Assembly: GCF_000803215.1 (NCBI RefSeq)
Contig: NZ_JSXC01000033.1
Span: 62,001 to 126,000, forward strand
Source of the DNA: Pectobacterium fontis
GTDB lineage: Bacteria > Pseudomonadota > Gammaproteobacteria > Enterobacterales > Enterobacteriaceae
DNA length: 64,000 bases
Reading direction: 5' to 3'
Under the pieces are notes generated by a model that saw only the letters and a list, made by a program, of their open reading frames with translations, searched no databases and had not been told where the DNA came from. The position numbers and the translations under genes are program-made. Within the stretch, counting starts at the first letter, position 1; every line of letters starts with the position of its first letter. Below, in pieces: positions 34,634-43,081 of the stretch.

Positions 34634-35995
34634 CTATTCGGCATTGGCGATAATCGGTTCAAGCAGCGTTTCCCGCCGCGTTTTGGTGGTCAGGAAATAG
34701 AGGTAGCCGAGTAGCATAAAGGTACAGAATATTGCGCCGATCATCGGATTGAACCAGAGCATGGCAATCAGGCAAATGATGGCGCAGATGAGGGCGAACG
34801 CGGGAACCAGCGGATAGCCGGGAGCGCGATAGCTGCGTGCCATATTAGGTGCGCTGCGACGCAGGCGGAACAGGCTGAGCATGCTCATGATGTACATGAC
34901 GATGGCGCCAAACACTGCCATGGTAATCATGGCTGCCGTCAGGCTCATGCCCTGTAGGTTAATGCCATCGCAAAAAATGGCGGCAATCCCGATTGCGCCG
35001 CCAGCCAGAATGGCGCGGTGCGGCGTGTGAAAACGGGATAGCTTAGCCAGCCCCGGCGGCAGATAGCCTGCGCGCGCCAGCGCGAAAAACTGACGTGAAT
35101 AACCCAGAATAATGCCGTGGAAGCTGGCGATCAGGCCGAACAGGCCAATCCACACCAGCATGTGCATCCAGTTGGAGTTTTCGCCGACGATCATTTTCAT
35201 CGCCTGCGGTAAGGGATCGTTGAGATCGGAAAGCTGACGCCAGTCACCCACGCCACCGGCCATCAGCATCACGCCAATTGCCAGCACCACCAGCGTCAGA
35301 ATACCGCTCACATAGGCGCGCGGGATGGTACGTTTGGGATCTTTAGCCTCTTCCGCCGCCATCGCAGCGCCTTCGATCGCGAGGAAAAACCAAATGGCGA
35401 ACGGTATCGCCGCAAACATGCCGGAAATGGCAGCGGGTGAGAACTCATGCTGTCCCGCCCAGCCGTGCGCCACGAAATTACTCAGGCTGAAGCCCGGCGC
35501 AACCACGCCCATGAACACCAGCAGTTCCATCACCGCCAGCAGGGTGACGACCAGCTCAAACATCGCTGCCAGCTTCACGCCCAGAATGTTCAAGGTCATG
35601 AAGATCAGGTAGGCACCAACAGCCGCGAATTTGGGGTTCAGTTCGGGGTATTGCACGTTCAGGTAGGCGCCAATCGCCATTGAAATAGCGGGCGGTGCGA
35701 AAACAAATTCAATCAGCGTGGCCATGCCGGCAATCAACCCGCCCAGATCGCCAAATGCGAGCCGACTGTAGGCAAAAGGGCCGCCCGCATGAGGGATCGC
35801 CGTGGTGAGTTCGGTAAAGCTAAAAATGAAACAGGTGTACATGGCGGCGATAAATAAGGTAGTGATCAAAAATCCCAACGTACCCGCGACGCCCCAGCCA
35901 TAGCTCCAGCCAAAATATTCACCGGAAATTACCAGTCCTACCGCAATGCCCCACAAATGCAGGGCGCCCAGCGTGGGCTTTAATTTGCTCTTCAT
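34634..35995 (-). CDS. Ethanolamine-type amino acid permease (APC superfamily)
   Basis: A 453-residue APC transporter with about 12 helices. It matches the ethanolamine permease subgroup: the start is LGALHLWGIAVGLVISGEYFGWSYGW, followed by HAGGPFAYSRLAFG and WFFLAIEGAAMAAEEAKDPKRTIPRAY. It probably imports ethanolamine or a related amine. The reading frame extends 207 bp further upstream without family similarity. The ATG at 35993-35995 gives MKSKLKPTLG with GGGGAT upstream, so I use it. It is divergent from a small-molecule kinase gene, hinting at a shared substrate. Confidence 0.85.
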   Translation of the reverse strand: MKSKLKPTLGALHLWGIAVGLVISGEYFGWSYGWGVAGTLGFLITTLFIAAMYTCFIFSFTELTTAIPHAGGPFAYSRLAFGDLGGLIAGMATLIEFVFAPPAISMAIGAYLNVQYPELNPKFAAVGAYLIFMTLNILGVKLAAMFELVVTLLAVMELLVFMGVVAPGFSLSNFVAHGWAGQHEFSPAAISGMFAAIPFAIWFFLAIEGAAMAAEEAKDPKRTIPRAYVSGILTLVVLAIGVMLMAGGVGDWRQLSDLNDPLPQAMKMIVGENSNWMHMLVWIGLFGLIASFHGIILGYSRQFFALARAGYLPPGLAKLSRFHTPHRAILAGGAIGIAAIFCDGINLQGMSLTAAMITMAVFGAIVMYIMSMLSLFRLRRSAPNMARSYRAPGYPLVPAFALICAIICLIAMLWFNPMIGAIFCTFMLLGYLYFLTTKTRRETLLEPIIANAE

Positions 35996-36238
35996 CACCG
36001 TATCCCCGTCAGTCTGTTCATCGTTTTTCGGCCGTATTGGCGTGTGTAGCGATAATGCCCACGCTTTTCGCCGGAAAACTTGACGCTGGCGTACTGAATG
36101 CTGCGCGCTGAAGTCAACTTTTGCGAGCCTCATGGTCCCGGTGCCACCTGGAGTCAAGCCGAGGTTATGCAGCGTCAAGTTTCTCTGGACGGTACACGCC
36201 ATGCTGGATGCTCATTGACTCGCGTCGGAGTGATAACC

Positions 36239-37246
36239 ATGAGCGCTAAACAATACGACACCTTAAGTAACGCAGAGATTACCGCGCTGGCGCATCGGGC
36301 GCTTGGCCGCTATCCGTCCATACAGCAAGCAGAAGTGCGACTGCTGTGTCGCTCGGAAAATGCTACGTTTCTTGTTGCATCGGCGGGTAAGCGCTATGCG
36401 CTGCGGTTACATCGCAGCCATTACCATCAGCAAACGGAGATTGAAAGCGAGTTACAGTGGCTGGATGCCCTACGTGAGACGGGGATTGTGGTGCCGGAAG
36501 CGCTACGCGATGCGGCTGGGGAGCGCGTGCAGTCGCTGCGTCTGCCTGACGGCTCCTGTCGCTATGCCGTGTTGTTCCACTGGATTGACGGCGAGATGCC
36601 GACCACCCGTGTCGATCCGCGTGCGTTCCGGCAACTGGGTGAAATCACCGCCCGCCTGCATCAGCACAGCCGCCACTGGCAAAAGCCCGACGGTTTCCGG
36701 CGTATTATCTGGGATCATCACTCGATGGTAAGTACGCAGAGCCACTGGGGGGACTGGCGTGACGCGCCGAATTTATCTCTGGGAGAGCACGCGGTGGTTG
36801 AAGAGGCGATTGCGCGCATCGGTGGGGAGATGGCGGCATTTGGTAAAGCGCCGCAGCGCTATGGGCTGATTCATGCCGATCTGCGTCTGACCAATCTGCT
36901 TTTGCACCGTGGTGAAACGCGAGTGATTGATTTTGATGATTGCGGCATGGGGTGGTATCTGCACGATCTGGCGGCGGCGATTAGCTTTGTCGAGCACCAT
37001 CCGCGTGCGGCAGAGTGGGTGGAAAACTGGCTGTGCGGCTATGAACGCGTGGCGCACCTCAGTGACGAAGAACTGGCGCTGTTACCGACGCTACTGATCC
37101 AGCGGCGCATTCAGCTTACTGCATGGGTAGGGTCGCACGCCGAAACGGAGATGGCGCAAAGCCTCGGCGCGGATTGGGCAAAGCACAGCGTGCGCCTGTG
37201 TCATCGCTATCTGGAAACCAGCGATCTGCCGATTGGCGTGGCCTGA
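36239..37246 (+). CDS. Phosphotransferase-family small-molecule kinase
   Basis: A 335-residue kinase of the aminoglycoside phosphotransferase/choline kinase/homoserine kinase II fold. The catalytic loop HADLRLTNLLLH (near residues 216-227) and metal-binding DFDDCG are intact, with a lysine-like nucleotide pocket near GKRYALRLHR. The substrate is likely an alcohol or amine, possibly ethanolamine, hydroxylysine or another amino alcohol. I use the ATG at 36239 (MSAKQYDTLS), with GGAG about 10 nt upstream; the frame is open 141 bp earlier. It is divergent from the permease and followed by an AraC regulator. Confidence 0.78.
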   Translation: MSAKQYDTLSNAEITALAHRALGRYPSIQQAEVRLLCRSENATFLVASAGKRYALRLHRSHYHQQTEIESELQWLDALRETGIVVPEALRDAAGERVQSLRLPDGSCRYAVLFHWIDGEMPTTRVDPRAFRQLGEITARLHQHSRHWQKPDGFRRIIWDHHSMVSTQSHWGDWRDAPNLSLGEHAVVEEAIARIGGEMAAFGKAPQRYGLIHADLRLTNLLLHRGETRVIDFDDCGMGWYLHDLAAAISFVEHHPRAAEWVENWLCGYERVAHLSDEELALLPTLLIQRRIQLTAWVGSHAETEMAQSLGADWAKHSVRLCHRYLETSDLPIGVA

Positions 37247-37335
37247 GTGCACCACGGGTGGGCAGCCTGCGCGATGGTAAGGCCCACTCGTTAAAACGAA
37301 TATTGGTAATTCATTGATTTTACGTGGTTAAGGAA

Positions 37336-37377
37336 TGGTACGAAACTTGCTGGTATGAAACTTGTTGATTGTTTCAT
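37336..37377. promoter_or_regulatory. Tandem and inverted repeats upstream of the AraC gene
   Basis: The 15-mer TGGTACGAAACTTGC (37336-37350) is followed head to tail by TGGTATGAAACTTGT (37351-37365), with two mismatches. ATGAAAC (37355-37361) and GTTTCAT (37371-37377) form an inverted repeat with a 9-nt spacer. Tandem direct repeats about 15 bp apart are typical AraC half-sites, so self-binding is plausible. Confidence 0.45.
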
Positions 37378-37418
37378 GACCCGTTGGCGGGCAGAACGAT
37401 ACGGCGAGGTGAAAGGCA

Positions 37419-38477
37419 ATGGAAAACGTAACGTACTCTTCGGCGCTGAACGCGGCGTTCTCCTGCAACCGCGGTGTGTTGGCGGCGGCGGCAACCGGGC
37501 TTGGCGACTTTATTCATGATAACGGGGGCGATGCCGATCGTATCTTTGGCATTAGCGGCGTCGATCCCGAGCAACTCGCCAGCCCGACGCTCAGTTTGGG
37601 GCTGGTGAACTACTGTCGGGTGATGGAGGAAGCGGCACGCAATTCGGGGGTTGATAATTTCGGTTTACACTACGGCAAGCAGTTTAAACCGCAGTCATTA
37701 GGCCTGATCGGTTATATCGGTTTATGTTCGGACACGCTGGAGCAGGCGTTGCACAACGTGGTAAAGGCATTTCCCTGCCACCAACACGACACGCTGACGC
37801 GCATGGTGGATAAAGGCGACTGCTGGCGGCTGGATTATCAGGTGCGGCACGGGGCTATTCTGCATCGCCGTCAGGATGCTGAACTGACGCTCGGCATGTT
37901 CCTCAACCTGATTCGCCATGTTTTAGGCAAACATTGGGCACCGCGCGAGGTGCATTTTGAGCACCCGCGCCCTGAAATGTGGCATGAGCACTGTAAGGTG
38001 TTCGATGCGCCGGTTTACTTCGATCAACCCTACAATTCCCTGCTGATTCCCAAGCACCAGTTGGTGCGTACCATGCCGGAACGCGATATGACCCTGCTGT
38101 TGGTGATGCAGGATGCGATTCGCCGCCTGAACGAGACGTCACCACAGCAAAGTATCGTCGATCAGGTGCGTACGCAGGTGCAACTGTTGTTGATGCAGAA
38201 AGAGCCGACGCTGGATGAGGTGGCGGAAAAAGTCGGGTTGTCTAGCTGGTCGCTTCAGCGCCGCCTGCGCGAGGAAGGTCTCAGCTTTTCACTGTTGGTC
38301 GACAAGCTGCGCTGCGAAATGGCGACGCATTATCTTCAACAGAAGCAGTTGCCGATTTCGGAAATGGCGCTGTTGCTCGGTTATTCCGAGGTGAGCGCCT
38401 TTTCCCGCGCATTCCGTCGCTGGTTTGGCATCAGCCCCCGCCAGTGGCGCAAAGGCGAGGCTCTTAACCTCTCCTGA
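37419..38477 (+). CDS. AraC-family regulator (QhpR/OruR-like)
   Basis: A 352-residue regulator. The N-terminal arabinose-binding-like domain (about residues 20-210, with LGLVNYCRVMEEAARNSG and HYGKQFKPQSLGLIGYIG) resembles the QhpR/OruR group. The C-terminal AraC helix-turn-helix (about 255-345) contains TLDEVAEKVGLSSWSLQRRL and ISEMALLLGYSEVSAFSRAF. Its position after the kinase and permease suggests it regulates amine use. Tandem repeats lie directly upstream. It ends 6 bp from the 3' end of bcsC, converging. The ligand is unknown. Confidence 0.85.
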   Translation: MENVTYSSALNAAFSCNRGVLAAAATGLGDFIHDNGGDADRIFGISGVDPEQLASPTLSLGLVNYCRVMEEAARNSGVDNFGLHYGKQFKPQSLGLIGYIGLCSDTLEQALHNVVKAFPCHQHDTLTRMVDKGDCWRLDYQVRHGAILHRRQDAELTLGMFLNLIRHVLGKHWAPREVHFEHPRPEMWHEHCKVFDAPVYFDQPYNSLLIPKHQLVRTMPERDMTLLLVMQDAIRRLNETSPQQSIVDQVRTQVQLLLMQKEPTLDEVAEKVGLSSWSLQRRLREEGLSFSLLVDKLRCEMATHYLQQKQLPISEMALLLGYSEVSAFSRAFRRWFGISPRQWRKGEALNLS

Positions 38478-38483
38478 TGCCCC

Positions 38484-41400
38484 TCATTTAAAATCCGCAT
38501 ATGGCGTGAGCGGCTGCGGTGGACTGTCGAGATCGCCCTGCCAGCCGGAGGCCGAGTAGCGTACGTAGATAAGGCCGTGGCTTGGCGTGTAGTCTTCCGC
38601 CTGCTGAATATCGATACCGACCCCCAGCGTCCAGTGTGAGCTGAGGCGGCGTTCGACGATGGCGCGTGCCGTGTAGCCGAATCCAGAACTGCTGCTGCCT
38701 GCTTCGATGGTATCCCGGTCGCTAAGCGCGGTGTTACCAAGCAGGCCGACCAGTGGATAGCGGCGCTGATCGTTGGTGGAAGAACGGGACCACGACAGCG
38801 ATCCGCCGAGTTCCCATGACCAGTTTTCCGTGCGCTGCCGATAGTTCACCGGCACGCCCAGTGAGACGTATTGCTGTGGACTGTAGTAACCGCCCTGACC
38901 GAGCGAGTAACCGCTCAAATCCTTTTGGTAGCGCCACCACATGCTGTTCAGGCCGACCGTGACGCGTCGGTTATCTTCGTTAATCAGCTTATAGTAGTAG
39001 CCCGCCATTGCGCGGATGCGGTTGTTATCGGCCACGTTTTTACCGGTAATCTGGTGGGCGCTGAAATCACTCCACACGCCGTGTGCTTCGCCGCGATCGT
39101 AGCTCAGGCCGAGACTGACACCCGTGGCACGTACGCCGCCCCAGGTGATGCCCGTTCCTGGATCTTTGGTGCCGCTAAATGCCAGCAATGAGCTGGAGAT
39201 CGGGCGTCGTGATGCCGTTGCGGTCCAGCCGATTTGTCGCCAGTCACCGCTGTAGCTTGCCCCACCGACGACATCAACCACATCAAAGCCGAGCGGCGTG
39301 GTGCCGATATCCGCTGACCAGCGCTCGTTCTTCCAGCCTGTCGCGACGCTGGTGCCCGTTGCATTTTGCGATTTGCCGCTGAAGCAGTCCTGCGTGGCGC
39401 AGGTGCCGAAGGTTTCCTGATAAGCCCCGTTGCCGTCCGTCGAGAAAGAACCCGCATTCATTTGTACGGTGTCGGTGCGGAAGAAGGCGCGACCGTCGTA
39501 CAGCGGCATCTCTACTTGCAACATGGTGTTGTTGGCGCTCAGGTCGGAAATCCCGCCAGTGCCGCTCGAACTCCCGTAATCGTGGTCGAGGGTGACGGTA
39601 ATATCCTGCTGGCGATACAGATCGGCGGCCTCAGCACGAATGCTGCGTTTGAGCCAGTCGTCGCTGACATTATTACGCGTCAATCGGGTGTAATCGTCGT
39701 CGCTATGCGGCAGCGTGGGCGTGATGCCGCTGGCGATCATCGCTTGTTGATAGTCCTGTTTTGCCTGCTCAGGTTGGGATTGCTGTTGTTCAACGCGAGC
39801 GGCATCACGATAGATCAGCGCTGTCGTTTGATCGATAGTAGTCTGGTCGGCAGGCGCTTTCTCCACATCGATTTTTAGCTGACGGAAAAGCGCCGCCGAT
39901 TTTTGCGGATCGCCGACCGCTTGCCAGGCATTAGCGACGCGCCGCTGCGCGTTAAGGGTATCAACCGCCGGAGTAGAAAGCTGGTTCAGGCGCTGACGGG
40001 CATCTTCTTGTTGCCCCTGTGCGATAAACGCCTCAATCTCACCCAACTGCGCATCGGGGTTCTGTGGTTCCCGCGTACGGATGCGCTGATATTCCGTCAG
40101 CGCCGTGGCGTATTCCCCGCGAGCCAGCGCCCAGTCTGCCAACTGCAAGTCGATACGGATATCAGCCGGTTGCTGACGGAGGAACGCTATCGCGGCGGAT
40201 TCGTCACCCGCATCGCGTATGGCTTCCGCTTTAGCCAGCGTGGTTTGCGTCGTCAGACGCTGGGATAAATTGCGCATATCGTCGCTCCACTGCGCGTTGG
40301 GAAGCGTATTCATGTGAGTGAGTGCTTGCTCATCGCGATTGGTGGACGATAAATACAGTGAGTAAACGTAGTTTTTCTCCGCGTTGGCGGGGGGGATGGC
40401 GGTTGCGCGTTGCACCACGCTGTCTGCCTGCTGCGTTTGCCCTCGTTGACGCAGCGTCTGGGCATAACGATAGGCCAGCCACACATCGTTCGGATCCAAC
40501 TGGTTCGCCTGACGGTATTTTTCCTCCGCCAGCGCCCACTGTTGCTGTTCCGCAAACCGATCCGCCTGCTGTTTCAGCGTATCCAGTTGCAGTGCGGCCA
40601 GCGTTTCCCGCAGGATATTTTGCTGGCTGCGCGGCAGGCTAGTGAGATAGGCGAGTGCTTTTTCCGGCGACTGCCGTTGATACGTCCCCACCAGATCGCG
40701 CAGAGCCGTCTCGTTGCCAGGTTCGAGACGTAAAGCCTGCTGGTAGAAGGATTGTGCCGCCGCGTCGTTTTGGCTGGCCACGGCGACGTCACCCAGACCA
40801 ATCAGCGCATAGGCGTTGGTAGTATCCATCTGATGCGCCTGCTGATACTTCTGCCGCGCCAGCGCCAGATTTTTGGCTTTCAGCGCGTTGTCACCTTCCG
40901 TAATCGTGAGCCAATATTGCGTGCTGTGGATGAGTTCTTCCCATTTGCCGCTGTTCAGGCGATTGGTATCCGCCTGCAAGGCTTTCTGGAACTGTACCAG
41001 CGCTTTGGCCCGATCGCCCGCGCGCAGGTAAACCAGACCCGCGGCACCGATCAGTTCAGGATCGTTGGGCGTGGCGGTCAGCGCTTGATTCAGTTCCTTG
41101 AGCGTGGTGGTGTTGCCGCCGCCGCTTCCAACCTGTGCCAGACCACGCAGACGCGCCTGATAGGTGGGATCGACCAACATTCCCTGCTGGCGGTTAAGCT
41201 CTTTGCGTGCGGTTTCGGCCTGTTCACCGTCTTTGAATACGGTCAGAAAGCGGTTAAGTTCTGCCACGCTCTGTGGTGTGACGGGCATCCGGCCAATAAT
41301 TTCCAGCCATAGCGATCCTGCCTGACTGCGCCCGGCGGGATCGTTAGCAAGCTGCTCTAACAAGGGGTAGGCCTGTTCGTTGCGATCCTGACTAAAAAGC

Positions 41401-41978
41401 AGGCGTGATAACACCATGCGCAGCGCAACGTTGTCAGGGTAAACCTGATCCAATGCTTGCAGTTGTTTAATCGCCACCGGTTCCTGATGCGGTAAGCGAG
41501 AAACCAGACGCCAATACTCCACGGCAAGATCGAGCGTGGGGGGTTCGCCGTGAAACAGCGCGTCGTATTGCGCTTTGGCTTCCGCGTAGCGCCCGGCGGT
41601 AGACAGCAACCGCGCCTGCTGTAATTGCTGACGCGCTTCTCCCTGTGTCAGCGCCAGCGTGATTTCTGCCCGGCGATAGAGCGCCGAGTCGGGCGCGACG
41701 ATCTTCAGCTTGTCCAACTGCTGGCGCGCCTGTGCCTGATCGCCCTGACGCAGCGCCAGCCGCAGTTTAGCGGCGATAACCTCGGGATTATCTGGGTTAA
41801 TCAGTTCCAGTCGATACAGAGACTGGCGCACGAGATCGTCTTTGTTGCTGGCTTCTCCCAGACGTACTTGTTCCATCAGGAACTGCTCTGGTGACACGGT
41901 TTCTGCGCTGTATGCCTGCGGCGCAGCAGCCAGCAATAACGGGAGAAAGCGCAGCCAGTTTACAGTGTTGTTGTGCAT
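38484..41978 (-). CDS. bcsC: Cellulose synthase outer-membrane subunit BcsC
   Basis: A 1164-residue export protein. A Sec signal (MHNNTVNWLRFLPLLLAAAPQAYS) is followed by a long periplasmic TPR superhelix (about residues 30-800). The C-terminal outer-membrane beta-barrel (about 850-1164) carries aromatic-rich strands and ends DLDSPPQPLTPYADFK. It forms the channel for cellulose across the outer membrane. It is the last gene of bcsRQABZC and overlaps bcsZ by 19 bp. Length and architecture agree with E. coli BcsC (1157). Confidence 0.95.
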   Translation of the reverse strand: MHNNTVNWLRFLPLLLAAAPQAYSAETVSPEQFLMEQVRLGEASNKDDLVRQSLYRLELINPDNPEVIAAKLRLALRQGDQAQARQQLDKLKIVAPDSALYRRAEITLALTQGEARQQLQQARLLSTAGRYAEAKAQYDALFHGEPPTLDLAVEYWRLVSRLPHQEPVAIKQLQALDQVYPDNVALRMVLSRLLFSQDRNEQAYPLLEQLANDPAGRSQAGSLWLEIIGRMPVTPQSVAELNRFLTVFKDGEQAETARKELNRQQGMLVDPTYQARLRGLAQVGSGGGNTTTLKELNQALTATPNDPELIGAAGLVYLRAGDRAKALVQFQKALQADTNRLNSGKWEELIHSTQYWLTITEGDNALKAKNLALARQKYQQAHQMDTTNAYALIGLGDVAVASQNDAAAQSFYQQALRLEPGNETALRDLVGTYQRQSPEKALAYLTSLPRSQQNILRETLAALQLDTLKQQADRFAEQQQWALAEEKYRQANQLDPNDVWLAYRYAQTLRQRGQTQQADSVVQRATAIPPANAEKNYVYSLYLSSTNRDEQALTHMNTLPNAQWSDDMRNLSQRLTTQTTLAKAEAIRDAGDESAAIAFLRQQPADIRIDLQLADWALARGEYATALTEYQRIRTREPQNPDAQLGEIEAFIAQGQQEDARQRLNQLSTPAVDTLNAQRRVANAWQAVGDPQKSAALFRQLKIDVEKAPADQTTIDQTTALIYRDAARVEQQQSQPEQAKQDYQQAMIASGITPTLPHSDDDYTRLTRNNVSDDWLKRSIRAEAADLYRQQDITVTLDHDYGSSSGTGGISDLSANNTMLQVEMPLYDGRAFFRTDTVQMNAGSFSTDGNGAYQETFGTCATQDCFSGKSQNATGTSVATGWKNERWSADIGTTPLGFDVVDVVGGASYSGDWRQIGWTATASRRPISSSLLAFSGTKDPGTGITWGGVRATGVSLGLSYDRGEAHGVWSDFSAHQITGKNVADNNRIRAMAGYYYKLINEDNRRVTVGLNSMWWRYQKDLSGYSLGQGGYYSPQQYVSLGVPVNYRQRTENWSWELGGSLSWSRSSTNDQRRYPLVGLLGNTALSDRDTIEAGSSSSGFGYTARAIVERRLSSHWTLGVGIDIQQAEDYTPSHGLIYVRYSASGWQGDLDSPPQPLTPYADFK

Positions 41979-43075
41979 TGGCTGCCCCGTGTCGGTAAAA
42001 GTTGGCCTTGTGACGTGAAGCGATAGCGCTTCTCATCCCACCCCTGACCAAAAAGCGTCAGAGACGCGGAGAAATAGGCATCGTCCCCCGGAGGATTATC
42101 GGCGAGTCGTCGTCGTTGGACGGCTAGCGCATCTGTCTGACGGGATAGCATCGGCAGCAGTGAGGCGGAAAACCCTACCGATCCCTGCCCGCTGCTTGCC
42201 CCTGTTACGGTGTCCGTTTTTTCGGGCGGGAAACCCTGTTGAACCGTTTGTTGAATCATTGGCTGAAGCTGTTTGATCAAGTCGGTTTTCCCTCTGCTGC
42301 TGTCGGCCATCATCCCCACCCACAAATAGACGCGAATGGCGTCATAGCTGCCAATATTGGGCTTGCTCGTATCAGGCTGCCAGCCTTTACCTTGTTGCCA
42401 GATGACCCAATCCGGCGAAAATCCTTTTGGCGCGGTTTCCAGCAGCAGGCGCCGCGTGGTGCGTTGCATCTCTTTCCATGTCCTACTCAACGGCGCAAAG
42501 CGTGCCAGCAGTTGTGGAGGGAGGTAGCTGGGGTTAAGGCGCCAGCTCTCTTTCTCTGCAAAGCCCACTTTGCCCGGCAGCAGCATGACGCCCAGCCCCG
42601 GAATGTTAACTACTTCCTCTTTGGCAATACGTGCGAGCAACGTGGTGCCCAGTGTCTGATAACGTACTTCTTTCCACAGCCGACCCGCTTCAAGCAAATT
42701 ATACGCAATCCATAGATCGGCATCGGAAGCGGAGTTGGGATCCAGCACCGTCCACTGCTTATCCGGGTTTTCTCCCCATAGCCAGGCGGGCAAGTTAGCG
42801 CGTAAATCGCCCGCCGCCAGATTGTTTTCCGTCCATTGCAGCAATCGATCAAACATCACCCTATCGTTGGCGATCAGCGCAAAGAACATGGCGTAGCTTT
42901 GCCCTTCGGAGGTGGTGATTTTATTGGGTGTTGAGGTATCAATCACCCGTCCTTCCTCGCTGATGTAATGCTGTTTGTACTGCTCCCAGGCTGGCCAGTC
43001 GCAGACAGCAGCGGTGGCCAGAGGTGTCCATAGCCACAGCAGCGCAGGGATCAGGTAGCGCAATGCACGTTGCAT
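41960..43075 (-). CDS. bcsZ: Endo-1,4-beta-glucanase BcsZ (GH8)
   Basis: A periplasmic glycoside hydrolase family 8 enzyme of 371 residues that trims nascent cellulose. The signal peptide is about 22 residues (MQRALRYLIPALLWLWTPLATA). The catalytic acid Glu57 lies in TTSEGQSYAMFF, and Asp245 in GSYDAIRVYLW is the candidate second catalytic residue, as in E. coli BcsZ. It starts 6 nt after bcsB and overlaps bcsC by 19 bp. Confidence 0.95.
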   Translation of the reverse strand: MQRALRYLIPALLWLWTPLATAAVCDWPAWEQYKQHYISEEGRVIDTSTPNKITTSEGQSYAMFFALIANDRVMFDRLLQWTENNLAAGDLRANLPAWLWGENPDKQWTVLDPNSASDADLWIAYNLLEAGRLWKEVRYQTLGTTLLARIAKEEVVNIPGLGVMLLPGKVGFAEKESWRLNPSYLPPQLLARFAPLSRTWKEMQRTTRRLLLETAPKGFSPDWVIWQQGKGWQPDTSKPNIGSYDAIRVYLWVGMMADSSRGKTDLIKQLQPMIQQTVQQGFPPEKTDTVTGASSGQGSVGFSASLLPMLSRQTDALAVQRRRLADNPPGDDAYFSASLTLFGQGWDEKRYRFTSQGQLLPTRGSQCTTTL

Positions 43076-43081
43076 GGTGCG

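Noticed and set aside
37355..37377. ATGAAAC...GTTTCAT as a KdgR box before the AraC gene
   Set aside because: KdgR half sites are about 3 nt apart, but here the spacer is 9 nt. It fits better as part of the tandem-repeat array.
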